Source: Arthrobacter alpinus
GTDB taxonomy: Bacteria; Actinomycetota; Actinomycetes; Actinomycetales; Micrococcaceae
DNA: 64,000 nt
NCBI RefSeq assembly: GCF_001445575.1
Contig: NZ_CP013200.1
Coordinates: 186,001-250,000, forward strand
Reading direction: 5' to 3'
Both the position numbers and the translations under genes were made by a program. The notes beneath the pieces were generated by a model. The model did not search any database and had not been told where the DNA came from. It saw only the letters and a program-made list of their open reading frames with translations. Positions 45,879 to 55,240 of the stretch are shown piece by piece (the first letter of the stretch is position 1; the number at the start of each line of letters is the position of its first letter).

Positions 45879-46583
45879 ATGAAGATTGAAATCTGGTCCG
45901 ACGTGGCCTGCCCCTGGTGCTACATTGGCAAGCGCCGTTTTGAAACCGCACTTGAGGCTTTCCCGCACAAGGAATCCGTAGACGTTCAGTGGCGCAGCTA
46001 CCAGCTGGATCCCACCCTCCCGGACCACTATGACGGCACCGAGCTGAGCTACCTCAGCGAGCGCAAGGGTATGGATCCGGCGCAGGTTGCCGGCATGTTC
46101 GCGCACGTCACCGAGCAGGCGGCCGGCGAAGGCCTCAACTACAAGTTCGACGACGTAGTGGTGGCCAATAGCTTCAACGCGCACCAGCTGCTCCATCTTG
46201 CCAAGGCTCATGACAAGGGCGACGCCGTCAAGGAAGCCCTGCTGTCGGCTCACTTTGAGCACGGGGTGGACATTGGTTCACGCGCTGCGCTCGTGCAGAT
46301 CGGCACCGACGTGGGCCTGTCCGCAACTGACATCAATGCTGCCCTGGACACTGACAAGTACGCCGATGACGTCCGGGAGGATTTTGCCGAGGCTCGCGCC
46401 ATTGGCGTCACCGGCGTTCCGTTCTTCGTCATTGACCGTAAGTACGGGATCTCCGGCGCCCAGCCAGCGGAGGTGTTTGGCCAAGCACTGGATCAGGCCT
46501 GGCAGGAAGCGAACCCGTTGACTATGGTCGCGGCAAACGGTTCCGACGCCGAAGCGTGTGGCCCGGACGGCTGCGCCATCTAA
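45879..46583 (+). CDS. DsbA family oxidoreductase (FrnE-like)
   Basis: A 234-residue thioredoxin-fold protein of the FrnE/DsbA subgroup. The active site CPWC (residues 11-14) lies in IWSDVACPWCYIGKRRFE, and GVTGVPFFVIDRKYGISGAQ is the cis-Pro loop. There is no signal peptide, so it acts in the cytosol. The tail ends ACGPDGCAI with a second cysteine pair. The start at 45879 is fixed by the family N-terminus. Confidence 0.92.
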   Translation: MKIEIWSDVACPWCYIGKRRFETALEAFPHKESVDVQWRSYQLDPTLPDHYDGTELSYLSERKGMDPAQVAGMFAHVTEQAAGEGLNYKFDDVVVANSFNAHQLLHLAKAHDKGDAVKEALLSAHFEHGVDIGSRAALVQIGTDVGLSATDINAALDTDKYADDVREDFAEARAIGVTGVPFFVIDRKYGISGAQPAEVFGQALDQAWQEANPLTMVAANGSDAEACGPDGCAI

Positions 46584-46602
46584 AGAACCGACCCAGGCAC
46601 AG

Positions 46603-46670
46603 ATGCCGCCGCTCCTGCATAATGCCGCCAGTAGACCCTGCGGCAATTTGCAGCAGCGGCGGCATTTCTT
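46603..46670 (+). terminator. Terminator after dsbA-like gene
   Basis: ATGCCGCCGCT (46603-46613) pairs with AGCGGCGGCAT (46655-46665), followed by TTCTT. Confidence 0.7.
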
Positions 46671-46795
46671 AATTCGGGGGCAGGCTGGCTCCGCTCTACA
46701 CGTTGGTGGCGCGGACATACTTCTCCGGTCCGCCAACGCGTGACGTAGCATGGGGATTCTTACCGCCGCGGTTGATGCCCTGAACGGAGCACCCC

Positions 46796-47947
46796 ATGAA
46801 CGTCCCGCCGAATGAGCCACAGGATGAGCCACAGAATTCACGGACAGGGGCCCCTGCGAACACACGGCAGGTCAGCACGTGGTTCCAACGCCTTCCGCTC
46901 TCAACTGTGATCGCCGCGGCTGTGGCCTTGGCCCTGATTGCGGGGCTAGCGGGTGGCTGGATCAGCAGCCTACTGACCCGTCCGGCCGCAACAGCTGCAG
47001 CACTGATCGGCACCTGTAACGCCACCGACGTCGCCCAAGGCGTACTGCCAGGCGTTGTCACAGTCTCCATCCGCAACGGCAATGCCAGCGGCGTGGGCAG
47101 CGGAGTGATTGTCCGCAAAGAGGGCTACATCATGACCAATAACCACGTCATCGCGGCGGCTGCAAACGGCGGCACCATTGACGTCTTGTTCAGTGACGGA
47201 CACTCCTCCGAGGTTGAGCTGGTGGGACGGGACCCTAAATCCGACTTGGCGGTACTTAAAATAGCCGCGGAGAAGGACCTCCCAACGGTAAAGCTCGGCA
47301 AGTCCGCCGATGTCCGGGTTGGCCAGCCGGTGGTGGCCCTGGGTGCTCCGCTTGGACTCTCCAGCACCGTCACGGCGGGAATTGTCAGCGCCCTGGGCCG
47401 CAATGTTCCGGTTCCCTCTGATGAGGACACCACGGCTATGTTGGTGGGCGCCATCCAGACCGACGCCTCCATCAACCCCGGCAATTCCGGCGGCGCGCTG
47501 GTTAACTGCAGCGGCCAACTGATCGGCATCAATACCGCCATCGCCACCATCCCCAACGATCTCCAAGTAGCCAGCGGCAGCGTGGGCATTGGCTTTGCCG
47601 TCCCGATCGATTTGGCAGCCCGCATCACGGATCAGCTCATTGAGACCGGCACGGTGGCCTACCCGTACTTCGGCGTCAGCGCGGTGCCGCTGCCACCCCA
47701 GGCTGCCGAGGCCTTTGGCGTCGATAACGGCCTCTACCTCCAATCGGTGGCGCCTAACGGGCCCGCCGCTCAGGCAGGTCTTCAGCCCAGCGACATCGTG
47801 ACGCTGCTGGACAACCGGCCGGCCACCAGCACCGCGGTCCTCGCCGAAGTCACCTTGACCCGGAAAGCTGGCGACACCGTCAAGGTCAGCTATGTGCGCG
47901 CCGGCAAGACCTCCTCCACCACCATCACTTTGGGCACTCTTCCGTAA
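46796..47947 (+). CDS. HtrA/DegP-like serine protease with PDZ domain
   Basis: A 383-residue membrane-anchored protease. An uncleaved signal/anchor spans residues 36-58 (STVIAAAVALALIAGLAGGWI). The trypsin-like domain has His117 (NNHVI), Asp150 (SDLAVLK) and Ser231 (GNSGGA), and a PDZ domain occupies about 285-380. It acts outside the membrane in protein quality control. GGAG precedes the ATG. A strong terminator follows. Confidence 0.92.
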   Translation: MNVPPNEPQDEPQNSRTGAPANTRQVSTWFQRLPLSTVIAAAVALALIAGLAGGWISSLLTRPAATAAALIGTCNATDVAQGVLPGVVTVSIRNGNASGVGSGVIVRKEGYIMTNNHVIAAAANGGTIDVLFSDGHSSEVELVGRDPKSDLAVLKIAAEKDLPTVKLGKSADVRVGQPVVALGAPLGLSSTVTAGIVSALGRNVPVPSDEDTTAMLVGAIQTDASINPGNSGGALVNCSGQLIGINTAIATIPNDLQVASGSVGIGFAVPIDLAARITDQLIETGTVAYPYFGVSAVPLPPQAAEAFGVDNGLYLQSVAPNGPAAQAGLQPSDIVTLLDNRPATSTAVLAEVTLTRKAGDTVKVSYVRAGKTSSTTITLGTLP

Positions 47948-47950
47948 AAG

Positions 47951-48072
47951 AAGTACGACGGCGTCGCCCCTCCCCTTGGGTGCCTGGACGCACCCGGGAA
48001 CACAGCACCATTAACAAAAGCGGCACCTGGGTGAGTCACAATGACTCACCCAGGTGCCGCCGTCGTACGTTT
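47951..48072. terminator. Compound bidirectional terminator
   Basis: Perfect 18-bp arms CGGCACCTGGGTGAGTCA (48021-48038) and its complement (48042-48059) with loop CAA, inside an outer pair of GTACGACGGCG (47954) and CGCCGTCGTAC (48058-48068). The left side serves the protease, the right the convergent permease operon. Confidence 0.85.
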
Positions 48073-48076
48073 TAGT

Positions 48077-48916
48077 TCACTTCACGGCACCAGCGGTGAG
48101 GCCGGCCACGAAGTTCTTTTGCAGGAGCAGGAAGCCGATCACAATCGGGATGGACACCACCACAGAAGCAGCCATGATCTGGTTCCAATAGACGTTGGTC
48201 TGCGTCGAGTACAGCTGTAGACCGACGGCGAGGGTTCGGTTCGCGTCGGTGGTCATGACCGAGGCGAACAGGACCTCACCCCAACTTGTCATGAAGCTGT
48301 AAATGGCGACGGCAACCAGACCGGGGCGTGCTGTGGGCAAGATGATGGTGAAGAGGGTTCGCATGGGGCCGCAGCCATCTACCTTGGCGGCCTCGTCCAG
48401 CTCGCGCGGGATGCCGTTGAAGTAGCCGGCAAGCATCCAGATGGAGAACGGCAGCGAGAATGTCAGGTAGGTGATGATCAGGCCGGCACGGGTTCCCACC
48501 AACTGGACGCCGAAGTTCGTGTTGATGTTCACGAAGATCAGGAACAGCGGGAGCAGAAACAGTACGCCAGGGAGCATCTGGGTGGAGAGCACGGCACCGG
48601 AGAACAGTGAGCGTCCCCGGAACGTGTAACGGGAGACGGCGTAGGCCGCGAAGATGGCGATGATCAGCGAGAGCAACGTAGCTGAGACGGAGACGATGAC
48701 CGAGTTCACGAAGTAGTCGGCCAGCGGCACCGTCTTCCACATGTCAATGTAGGGCTGGATGGTGAGCGATTCAGGCCACCACGAGAACGCGCCCTGAACA
48801 TCCTTGAGGGGCTTCAGGCCGGAGATGACCATGACGTAAATGGGGATGATGGTGAAGATGCTGAGAGCGGTAATCGTGATGACTCTAAAGACCTTAGTAC
48901 CGGTTGTGTCATGCAT
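48077..48916 (-). CDS. Carbohydrate ABC transporter permease (MalG type)
   Basis: A 279-residue permease with six membrane segments. The cytoplasmic EAA loop reads IPRELDEAAKVDGCGPMRTLFTIILPTARPGL, characteristic of the CUT1 sugar family. It overlaps the upstream permease by 8 bases. Downstream partner of the binding protein at 50274; no ATPase is encoded here, so a shared MsiK-type ATPase is probable. Confidence 0.92.
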   Translation of the reverse strand: MHDTTGTKVFRVITITALSIFTIIPIYVMVISGLKPLKDVQGAFSWWPESLTIQPYIDMWKTVPLADYFVNSVIVSVSATLLSLIIAIFAAYAVSRYTFRGRSLFSGAVLSTQMLPGVLFLLPLFLIFVNINTNFGVQLVGTRAGLIITYLTFSLPFSIWMLAGYFNGIPRELDEAAKVDGCGPMRTLFTIILPTARPGLVAVAIYSFMTSWGEVLFASVMTTDANRTLAVGLQLYSTQTNVYWNQIMAASVVVSIPIVIGFLLLQKNFVAGLTAGAVK

Positions 48917-49883
48917 TGTCTTTCCTCCGGTTCATGAAGAGAACGTAGATTCCGCTGACAACCGAGAGGAAGAGCAGGAGCAGTACCGACATGGCGGCAC
49001 CCGAGCCGAAGTTCCAGGTCAGGAATGAGGCGTTGTAAATGTGGAAGGAGATCAGATCGCCAGCGGGCGGCTGCGAGCCACCGAACAGGACGAACGGGGT
49101 GTTGAAGTCATTGAAGGTCCAGAGGAACATCACCAGAACCAGGGACATGTTCACCGGACGCAGCAGGGGCAGCGTGATGGCCCACCACTGGCGCAGCGGC
49201 TTGGCTCCGTCAACGGAGGCGGCCTCGTAGATGTCGGTGGGGACGGACTGAAGGCCGGCCATCAGCATCAAGAACGCAAAGGGCCAGAGCCGCCAGATGG
49301 CAACAATCACGACGGCGAAGAAGGCGTTATCGCCGATCAGCCAGAAGGGCTTGTCGCCCGGGAGTCCGAGGTTGTCGAACAATAGATGGTTGAGTGCGCC
49401 GTTGTCTTTCTGCAGGATGAACTTCCAGGCGATGACGCCGGCGTACATGGGCAGAGCGTACGGGATCAAAAAAAGTGTGCGGAAGACTGCGCGCCCGGGG
49501 AAAACCTTTTGCAGGGCGACGGCCGCGGCCATGCCCAGCAACCAGGAGAAGCCGACAACGAGAATGGTGAAGGCTACCGTGATCCCGAAGGATTTCAGCA
49601 GGCCCATGCCGACGGCGGAGTTGAAGTCGAGGGCGACTTGGTAGTTCTTCGTGCCGACAAATGGGGCGTTGCCCCAGTTGGCAATGTACATCTTGGTGAG
49701 CTTGAGGAAGCTCATCCAAATGCCAGTCACCATGGGGACAATGTGAATGACTAGTTCGAAGATGACGGCGGGGGCGAGCAGCGCATAAGGCAGCCACCAG
49801 CCGGCCCGGCGAGGCTTGCGCGCTCTCCGTCCGGCTGCCCCGGCGGCGGGGCCGGAATTCTTTACGGCGGTGGAAGCAGACAC
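48909..49883 (-). CDS. Sugar ABC transporter permease (MalF type)
   Basis: A 324-residue permease whose EAA loop is VPTDIYEAASVDGAKPLRQWWAITLPLLRPV. The N-terminal 30 residues are basic (GRRARKPRRAGWW) and precede the first helix. GTG at 49883 has AGGTGAG about 9 bases upstream; an open frame further upstream is not coding. It follows the binding protein gene after a 390-base structured gap and overlaps the MalG-type gene. Confidence 0.9.
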   Translation of the reverse strand: MSASTAVKNSGPAAGAAGRRARKPRRAGWWLPYALLAPAVIFELVIHIVPMVTGIWMSFLKLTKMYIANWGNAPFVGTKNYQVALDFNSAVGMGLLKSFGITVAFTILVVGFSWLLGMAAAVALQKVFPGRAVFRTLFLIPYALPMYAGVIAWKFILQKDNGALNHLLFDNLGLPGDKPFWLIGDNAFFAVVIVAIWRLWPFAFLMLMAGLQSVPTDIYEAASVDGAKPLRQWWAITLPLLRPVNMSLVLVMFLWTFNDFNTPFVLFGGSQPPAGDLISFHIYNASFLTWNFGSGAAMSVLLLLFLSVVSGIYVLFMNRRKDNA

Positions 49884-50273
49884 TGTTCGACACTCACCTT
49901 TCCTGGAAAAATTGAAATATTGACGAGGCGGATCATTCACGCCTGAAGTGGAGCAGTTGAAGCAAAGATTAAAGGTGGGAGATACGGGGGAAAACGAGTG
50001 AATTAAGGTGTGGCCCTCAGATCCGGGAGCCCCACTATGTGGGACACCGTGGGCTCCCGAATCAGAAGGCCCCGTCAAACGGGAAACGTTGGTTGCCGGC
50101 GAGGGACACGTTGGGCCCACAGCTTAGGAAGACTAGTAGGCCCATTGCCGAACATGTTGGGCCCACAGATCCGAAGGTCGCTAGCGACCTTCGGGAGGAT
50201 CGTTGGGCCCACGCCTGCAAGGGGCCCCAACAGTGGCTCGCTCAGCGAGCCACTGTTGGGGAGCAGGTGGGGA
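49884..50273. repeat. Structured gap between binding protein and permeases
   Basis: No gene is seen. The stretch holds a perfect 24-base palindrome at 50171-50194, a hairpin with perfect 18-base arms around a single base at 50225-50261 (directly after the binding-protein stop), an 8-bp inverted repeat GGGAGCCC/GGGCTCCC (50027-50060) and three copies of GTTGGGCCCAC (near 50115, 50158, 50202). Stems after the binding-protein gene usually raise its expression over the permeases. Confidence 0.75.
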
Positions 50274-51578
50274 CTATCCTGCTGCTTCGACTGCCTGCTG
50301 TGCTGTTTCCAGTTCCTTCTTGATGTCTGCCTTGGTGACTGTACCGCCGGAGGCGATGGTTGCAAACATCTGGTTCATGGCCTTACCAACAGTGCTTTCG
50401 AACTGGTCCTCAGCCGCTACCAGGGGAAGGGGCTTGGACTTGTTGGAGTAGATGTCAGAGAACGTCTTGGCGAGTTCTGCATCGTCCGTGAAGGTGGGTG
50501 TTACGCCAGCGAGGACGGGGAGAGCTGCGAACGGCTTGTCCAGGGCAGCCTGGGTATCTTCACTGGTCATGAACTTCACGAATGCCAGTGCCGAATCCTT
50601 GTTCTTCGTGTTCTTGAAGATGGACATGTTGATACCGGCCACCATGGTGGCAATATCCTTGCCGGCTGCGGGTGCCGGGAATGCTACGACACCGAATGCG
50701 TCACTGGCCATGCCCTGTGAGGCGATGGAGCTGTTGGCATTGTTCTGGCTCAGCACCATGGCAGATTTGCCGGTGGCGAAATCGTTGATGGCCTTGGTTG
50801 CGTTGTCGTACTGGGCATTGCCCGGGTCAACGACCTTATCTGCCTGCATCAGGTCCAAGTAGCGGGCAATGCCATCTACAACTCCGTCAGAGGTGAAGGT
50901 GGGCTTGCCTTCTGCATCAAAGAAGTCGGCACCGTTCTGTGCTGCGTTGATGAATGCAAAGTGTGAGTTCTCGGTGTAGCTGCCTGCTGCGAGTGAGAAT
51001 CCGTGGACATCACCGGTGGTCAGCTTTTTGGCAGCGGCAACCATCTCTTCCCAGGTGGTGGGAGGGGTTACGCCGGCATCTTTGAACATTGCCTTGTTGT
51101 AGTACAGGCCGTAGGCCAGGCCGTACAGCGGAACCGAGGTGGGGTCTTCGCCAGCGACACCACCAGTATCCATGGCTGTCTTGACGAACTTGTCCTTTCC
51201 ACCAATGGCGGTAAAGGCTGCGTCGTCGAACGGCATGAAGGCGCCGGTGGACTGCAGTGAAGCGGCCCAGGTGTTGCCGATGTTCAGAACGTCGGGTGCT
51301 TGGCCGGAGGTGACGGCTGTCTGGATGCGGGTCTGCAGATCGTTCCAGCCGATGACTTCAAGGTTGACCTTGATGCCGGTTTCTTTTTCGAACTTCTCCA
51401 GCTGCGGGGTAAGAACTTCCTTGTCGTTGTCCAAGCTGGTGCCCTGGTTGCTGGCCCAGTAGGTCAGCGTCTTGCCGCCGGCATCGGTGGAGTCATTTCC
51501 GGAACTGCCGCTGCAGCCGGTGGCTGTAATGGCAAGTGCCGCGATAGCCGCTGCTGCGGCAAAAGTACGTATTTTCAC
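50274..51578 (-). CDS. ABC transporter sugar-binding lipoprotein
   Basis: A 434-residue extracellular binding protein. The GTG at 51578 opens a lipoprotein signal (KIRTFAAAAAIAALAITATG) with the lipobox ATGC, so the mature protein is anchored through that cysteine. The fold matches family 1 (MalE-like) sugar-binding proteins: TYWASNQGT, ETGIKVNLEVIGWNDLQTRIQTAVTSGQAPDV, and aromatic residues in the cleft. Substrate is unknown; the accompanying enzymes point to a glycoside or anhydrosugar. Confidence 0.92.
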   Translation of the reverse strand: MKIRTFAAAAAIAALAITATGCSGSSGNDSTDAGGKTLTYWASNQGTSLDNDKEVLTPQLEKFEKETGIKVNLEVIGWNDLQTRIQTAVTSGQAPDVLNIGNTWAASLQSTGAFMPFDDAAFTAIGGKDKFVKTAMDTGGVAGEDPTSVPLYGLAYGLYYNKAMFKDAGVTPPTTWEEMVAAAKKLTTGDVHGFSLAAGSYTENSHFAFINAAQNGADFFDAEGKPTFTSDGVVDGIARYLDLMQADKVVDPGNAQYDNATKAINDFATGKSAMVLSQNNANSSIASQGMASDAFGVVAFPAPAAGKDIATMVAGINMSIFKNTKNKDSALAFVKFMTSEDTQAALDKPFAALPVLAGVTPTFTDDAELAKTFSDIYSNKSKPLPLVAAEDQFESTVGKAMNQMFATIASGGTVTKADIKKELETAQQAVEAAG

Positions 51579-51666
51579 TTCCGTGACTTCCTTGTCTGTG
51601 GGAGAACTGTTCCTAAAACCCGAGCCGTGGGAGTAAATGTGACTCGCGTCGCTCGACGTTGAACCA

Positions 51667-51695
51667 AACCTAGATGAACTTATGTCGACCGTCAA
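51667..51695 (-). promoter_or_regulatory. Promoter of binding-protein operon
   Basis: On the minus strand TTGACG (51695-51690), a 17-base spacer and TAGGTT (51672-51667) form a good housekeeping promoter. The isomerase operon at 54434-54462 has the same TTGAC-17-TAGGTT layout. Confidence 0.65.
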
Positions 51696-51850
51696 TCAGA
51701 AGTCCAATAAAATCTTAAATAATATTGATTCGTGACAACACCGGCGTGGAGCCTTCGCCGCAAGAAGTGGTCCAGCTCCCCTTGTTCTGCTCAGGAAAAG
51801 CCCGGAAACGCGGGAGAAAGGCGTCATCCACCCCAGCGTAACCAACATAA

Positions 51851-51864
51851 CTGAACCGGTTCAG
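51851..51864. promoter_or_regulatory. LacI-type operator
   Basis: CTGAACCGGTTCAG is a perfect 14-base palindrome with the CG centre typical of LacI/PurR family sites. It lies upstream of the binding-protein promoter and beside the lacI gene that would bind it. Confidence 0.7.
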
Positions 51865-52020
51865 CAATGGGCAGCTGTTACCAATTCGTTACAGAGTCGA
51901 CGGGCGTTCACGGGCTCTGGGACTAGGGTGCGGGGCTTGCGACACAGGGAGCGTGGCCCTCACCCGAAAGCGCCGGGGCTCGGTCCGAAAATCGGTCCGG
52001 CACTCGCACCAGAAAACGCG

Positions 52021-53100
52021 CTAGAGGAGGTTTCGTCCTAAGCTCTCGCGGGCCTGCAGCACGCCAGGGCGGGCTTGGATATTCCGTGGCTCATGGCCGG
52101 CAATGAGCTCTAACAACAGCTGAGCGGCGTTCTTGCCAAATTCGGAAACACTACGGCTCAGCGCACTCAACCCGGGGGAACTGAGCCGGCACAGAATTGA
52201 GTCATCCCAGCTGATCACCGAAACGTGCCCCGGAACGCTGAGATTCAGACGCTTGAGCGCCTGCAGTCCACCCACAGCCATGAGGTCGTTGCCATAGACG
52301 ATCGCAGTGGGGAATTCCGGTGACCCCGGGACCAAGCCGGCCATGACAGCGATAGTGGCCGTCCCGCCGTCGTCCGCGGTGTAATCCGAACGGCACTTGA
52401 CCACTGTCATGCCTAGACTGGCAGCATGAGAACTCAGGTGCTCGGTTTTTTGCTCCTCGTGAACCAACCCCGCGGGTCCTGAAACGACAGCGATGTGCCG
52501 GTGCCCGCGCTCGCGCAAGGCCTCCACCACAGTGGCCGCGTCCACAGCCTGCGACACCGTGACATTGGAATTTCGAACAGAGGGCAGGACGTCCGGCCCG
52601 GCCCCAAGGCGCACATAGGGCATCCTGAAGCGATCCAGCAAAGGCGGGCGAGGATCATCGCGGACGTGATCAAAAAGAATGACGCCATCGACGCGGCCTT
52701 CTCCGGCCCAGCGCTCGTAGACGGCCAGGTCGCGCATGCGCTCATCTGGCACGGCACCAGGGTCCACCATACGCAGCAGCAAGTTCATGTCATGCGCACC
52801 CAAAACACCCTCAATTCCGGCCAGGATGCTCATGTAGAACGGTTCGGCGCCAATTTGTTCAGGGTCCCGGAACAACACGATCCCCACCGAATCGGTGCGC
52901 GAATGTGAGAGCGCCCGGGCGCTGGAACTGGGGTACCAGCCGAGCTCCCCGGCCAAGGCAAGCACCCGAGCTCGCGTAGCTTCGCTGACGCCGGACTGGC
53001 CGTTGAGCGCGTAGGAAACCGAGGCCTTGGAGATACCCAGCCGGTGAGCCAGATCGCTGATGGTCACTTTTCCAGCCTGCGGGGCGCCTGAGATGCTCAT
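52021..53100 (-). CDS. LacI family transcriptional regulator
   Basis: A 359-residue regulator. The N-terminal helix-turn-helix and hinge helix read VTISDLAHRLGISKASVSYALNGQSGVSEATRARVL; the rest is a periplasmic-binding-protein-like sugar sensor. Its ATG overlaps the stop codon of the ROK gene by 4 bases (ATGA), so both regulators are co-expressed. It probably binds the palindrome at 51851 and controls the transporter. Confidence 0.92.
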   Translation of the reverse strand: MSISGAPQAGKVTISDLAHRLGISKASVSYALNGQSGVSEATRARVLALAGELGWYPSSSARALSHSRTDSVGIVLFRDPEQIGAEPFYMSILAGIEGVLGAHDMNLLLRMVDPGAVPDERMRDLAVYERWAGEGRVDGVILFDHVRDDPRPPLLDRFRMPYVRLGAGPDVLPSVRNSNVTVSQAVDAATVVEALRERGHRHIAVVSGPAGLVHEEQKTEHLSSHAASLGMTVVKCRSDYTADDGGTATIAVMAGLVPGSPEFPTAIVYGNDLMAVGGLQALKRLNLSVPGHVSVISWDDSILCRLSSPGLSALSRSVSEFGKNAAQLLLELIAGHEPRNIQARPGVLQARESLGRNLL

Positions 53101-54362
53101 CCTTGCGAATGCGCGGCGACGAGCCGCTCAACTGATGCCGGGGCAAGAACATGGTCAATCACCATGCGTCCGGCACCGAGCACGCCAGCGTGGTCACCGG
53201 CCATCGATTGGACAATGCGCAGCCGCGCCGTGGCCAGTGGCAGCGACCGTTGATAGACAATCTCACGCACACCAGCCATGAGGTATTCCCCTGCCGAGGA
53301 CAGCCCGCCGCCAATGACAATGACGGAGGGATTGAGCAGGTTCACGGACGCCGCCAATACATCGCCCACGTCCCGCCCAGCTTGCCGCATGGCATGAATG
53401 GCGGCCAAGTTCCCACGGCGCGCCAGCTCCAAAACGTCTTCACCGCTGTGCGCGGGCACCCCGTCTTTACTCAGCGCAGCAGCCACCGCCGGGCCCGACG
53501 CCATGGCCTCAAGGCAGCCGTAATTCCCGCAACGGCACAGCACGTCGCCGCCGCGCGGCACCCTCACGTGTCCAATATCCCCGGCCGTGCCATCGGCTCC
53601 GCGCTGCAAAAGTCCGCCGCTGATGATGCCAGCACCAATGCCCGTGGCGACCTTGATGAACAGGAGATCTTGCGCCTCGGGCCAGTACGTTGCCCGCTCC
53701 CCCAACGCCATAATGTTCACATCGTTGTCCACAAGAACGTCCGTGGGAAAACGCTGCTGGACATAGGCCGGCACATCGAAACCGTCCCACCCGGGCATGA
53801 TGGGCGGGCTGGAGGGCTTCCCCGAAGAGTGCTCCACCGGCCCCGGAAGACCAATACCAATCCCCACCAACTCACGCTCGTGACGCCCTGCCGCAACAAA
53901 AACCTGGCCGCACCGCTCCAACACCGCGTCCAGCACGTGAATTGGGCCCGCAGCAATATCCATTGATTCGCGCAGCTCACTGAGCACCCGTCCGCTCAGA
54001 TCGGTGAGCGCTATCAACACATGTGTTGCGCCAACGTCGATCGCCAGAATGACGCGAGCTGAGGGGTGAAAAGCAAAGCGCGACGGCGGACGCCCACCTG
54101 AGGAGATCGCCTCACCTGCCGGACCAATCAAGCCAGCAGCGCTAAGCGCCTCGAGGCGTGCGGCAACCGTTGAGCGGGCAAGGCCCGTAATCTCCGCCAG
54201 TTCCGCTCGGGTGCGCGCCTGCCCATCGCGCAAAATCTGGAAAACGTCTCCGGCTCGCGAGTGGCCAAACTGTTCCTGCGGATGTGAGGCGGCCGCATCA
54301 AAAGTGGCAGCTGCGCTTGCGGCCGGCCCGCGTGCGGGTTGCTGAACTGAAGTCTTAGGCAT
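53097..54362 (-). CDS. ROK family transcriptional regulator
   Basis: A 421-residue NagC/XylR-type protein. Residues 35-75 form a winged helix (GDVFQILRDGQARTRAELAEITGLARSTVAARLEALSAAGLI); the ROK sugar-kinase-like fold follows with AIDVGATHVLIALTDL and the zinc motif CRCGNYGCLE. It reads away from the isomerase operon and is a likely repressor of it. ATG at 54362 was chosen over GTG at 54380; no strong binding site precedes either. Confidence 0.88.
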   Translation of the reverse strand: MPKTSVQQPARGPAASAAATFDAAASHPQEQFGHSRAGDVFQILRDGQARTRAELAEITGLARSTVAARLEALSAAGLIGPAGEAISSGGRPPSRFAFHPSARVILAIDVGATHVLIALTDLSGRVLSELRESMDIAAGPIHVLDAVLERCGQVFVAAGRHERELVGIGIGLPGPVEHSSGKPSSPPIMPGWDGFDVPAYVQQRFPTDVLVDNDVNIMALGERATYWPEAQDLLFIKVATGIGAGIISGGLLQRGADGTAGDIGHVRVPRGGDVLCRCGNYGCLEAMASGPAVAAALSKDGVPAHSGEDVLELARRGNLAAIHAMRQAGRDVGDVLAASVNLLNPSVIVIGGGLSSAGEYLMAGVREIVYQRSLPLATARLRIVQSMAGDHAGVLGAGRMVIDHVLAPASVERLVAAHSQG

Positions 54363-54423
54363 CCACAATAAATAACACACAGGCTTCCAACTGTCACAAT
54401 CTTAAGTCTTGGGCGTTTAACCT

Positions 54424-54462
54424 GAACTTTTGCTTGACCATCGACAAAAGTTCCCTTAGGTT
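54424..54462 (+). promoter_or_regulatory. Promoter/operator between ROK gene and isomerase operon
   Basis: TTGACC (54434-54439), a 17-base spacer and TAGGTT (54457-54462) form the rightward promoter. The inverted repeat GAACTTTTG (54424-54432) / CAAAAGTTC (54445-54453) straddles it, ideally placed for repression by the ROK or LacI protein. Confidence 0.65.
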
Positions 54463-54500
54463 GATTCTTGAACACACTTACATGCCTTCAAGGAGTTTCA

Positions 54501-55235
54501 ATGACGTATTCCCTTCAGCTGTACACAGTCCGCAAGCCCCTTGAAGAAGACTTGCCCGGAACCATTGCTCGCGTCGCCGCGTTGGGGTTCACCCAGGTTG
54601 AGCCGTACAACTTCGTCGCCACGGCCGATGCCCTCGCTGCCGCGTTCGCCGAGAACGGCATCACCGCACCCTCAGGCCATGCGCCCCTGCTCAGTGCTGA
54701 TCAGGACGAAATCTTTGCAGCGGCCAAGAAGCTGGGCATCACCACCGTGATCGATCCGTTCATTCCCGCAGACCAGTGGCAGACCGCCGAGGACGTGCAG
54801 AAGATCGCCGAAGGCCTCAACGCCGCCGCAAAGAAGGGTGCCGAATATGGCATCCGCGTGGGTTACCACAACCACCAGTGGGAGTTGGAGTCCACGATCA
54901 ACAGCACCACGGCCCTGCAGTACTTCGAAACACTGCTGGATCCGGAACTCATCTTGGAGGTAGACACCTACTGGGTCTCCGTAGGCGGAGCCAACGCCGT
55001 TGACGTCCTGACCAGCTTGGGCGACCGCGTGAAGTTCATCCACATCAAGGACGGCCCCTTGACCACCGACAACCTGGCCCAGCTTCCTGCCGGTCAGGGA
55101 CAGGTCCCCATCTGGGACGTCATTGACGCCGCCAAATCACTGGAAGTTGGCGTTGTGGAATTCGATGACTACGCCGGAGACATCTTCGAGGGCATCGCTG
55201 CAAGCCTCGCCTTCCTTAACGCCGGAAAGGCCTAA
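54501..55235 (+). CDS. Sugar phosphate isomerase/epimerase family protein
   Basis: A 244-residue TIM-barrel protein of the xylose-isomerase-like AP-endonuclease-2 superfamily. Metal-site motifs are GYHNHQWELE, LEVDTYWVSVGG and FIHIKDGPL. In levoglucosan-type pathways, enzymes of this family eliminate or hydrate 3-keto-sugars. AAGGAG precedes ATG 54501. First gene of a tight four-gene operon. Confidence 0.87.
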   Translation: MTYSLQLYTVRKPLEEDLPGTIARVAALGFTQVEPYNFVATADALAAAFAENGITAPSGHAPLLSADQDEIFAAAKKLGITTVIDPFIPADQWQTAEDVQKIAEGLNAAAKKGAEYGIRVGYHNHQWELESTINSTTALQYFETLLDPELILEVDTYWVSVGGANAVDVLTSLGDRVKFIHIKDGPLTTDNLAQLPAGQGQVPIWDVIDAAKSLEVGVVEFDDYAGDIFEGIAASLAFLNAGKA

Positions 55236-55240
55236 TCACC

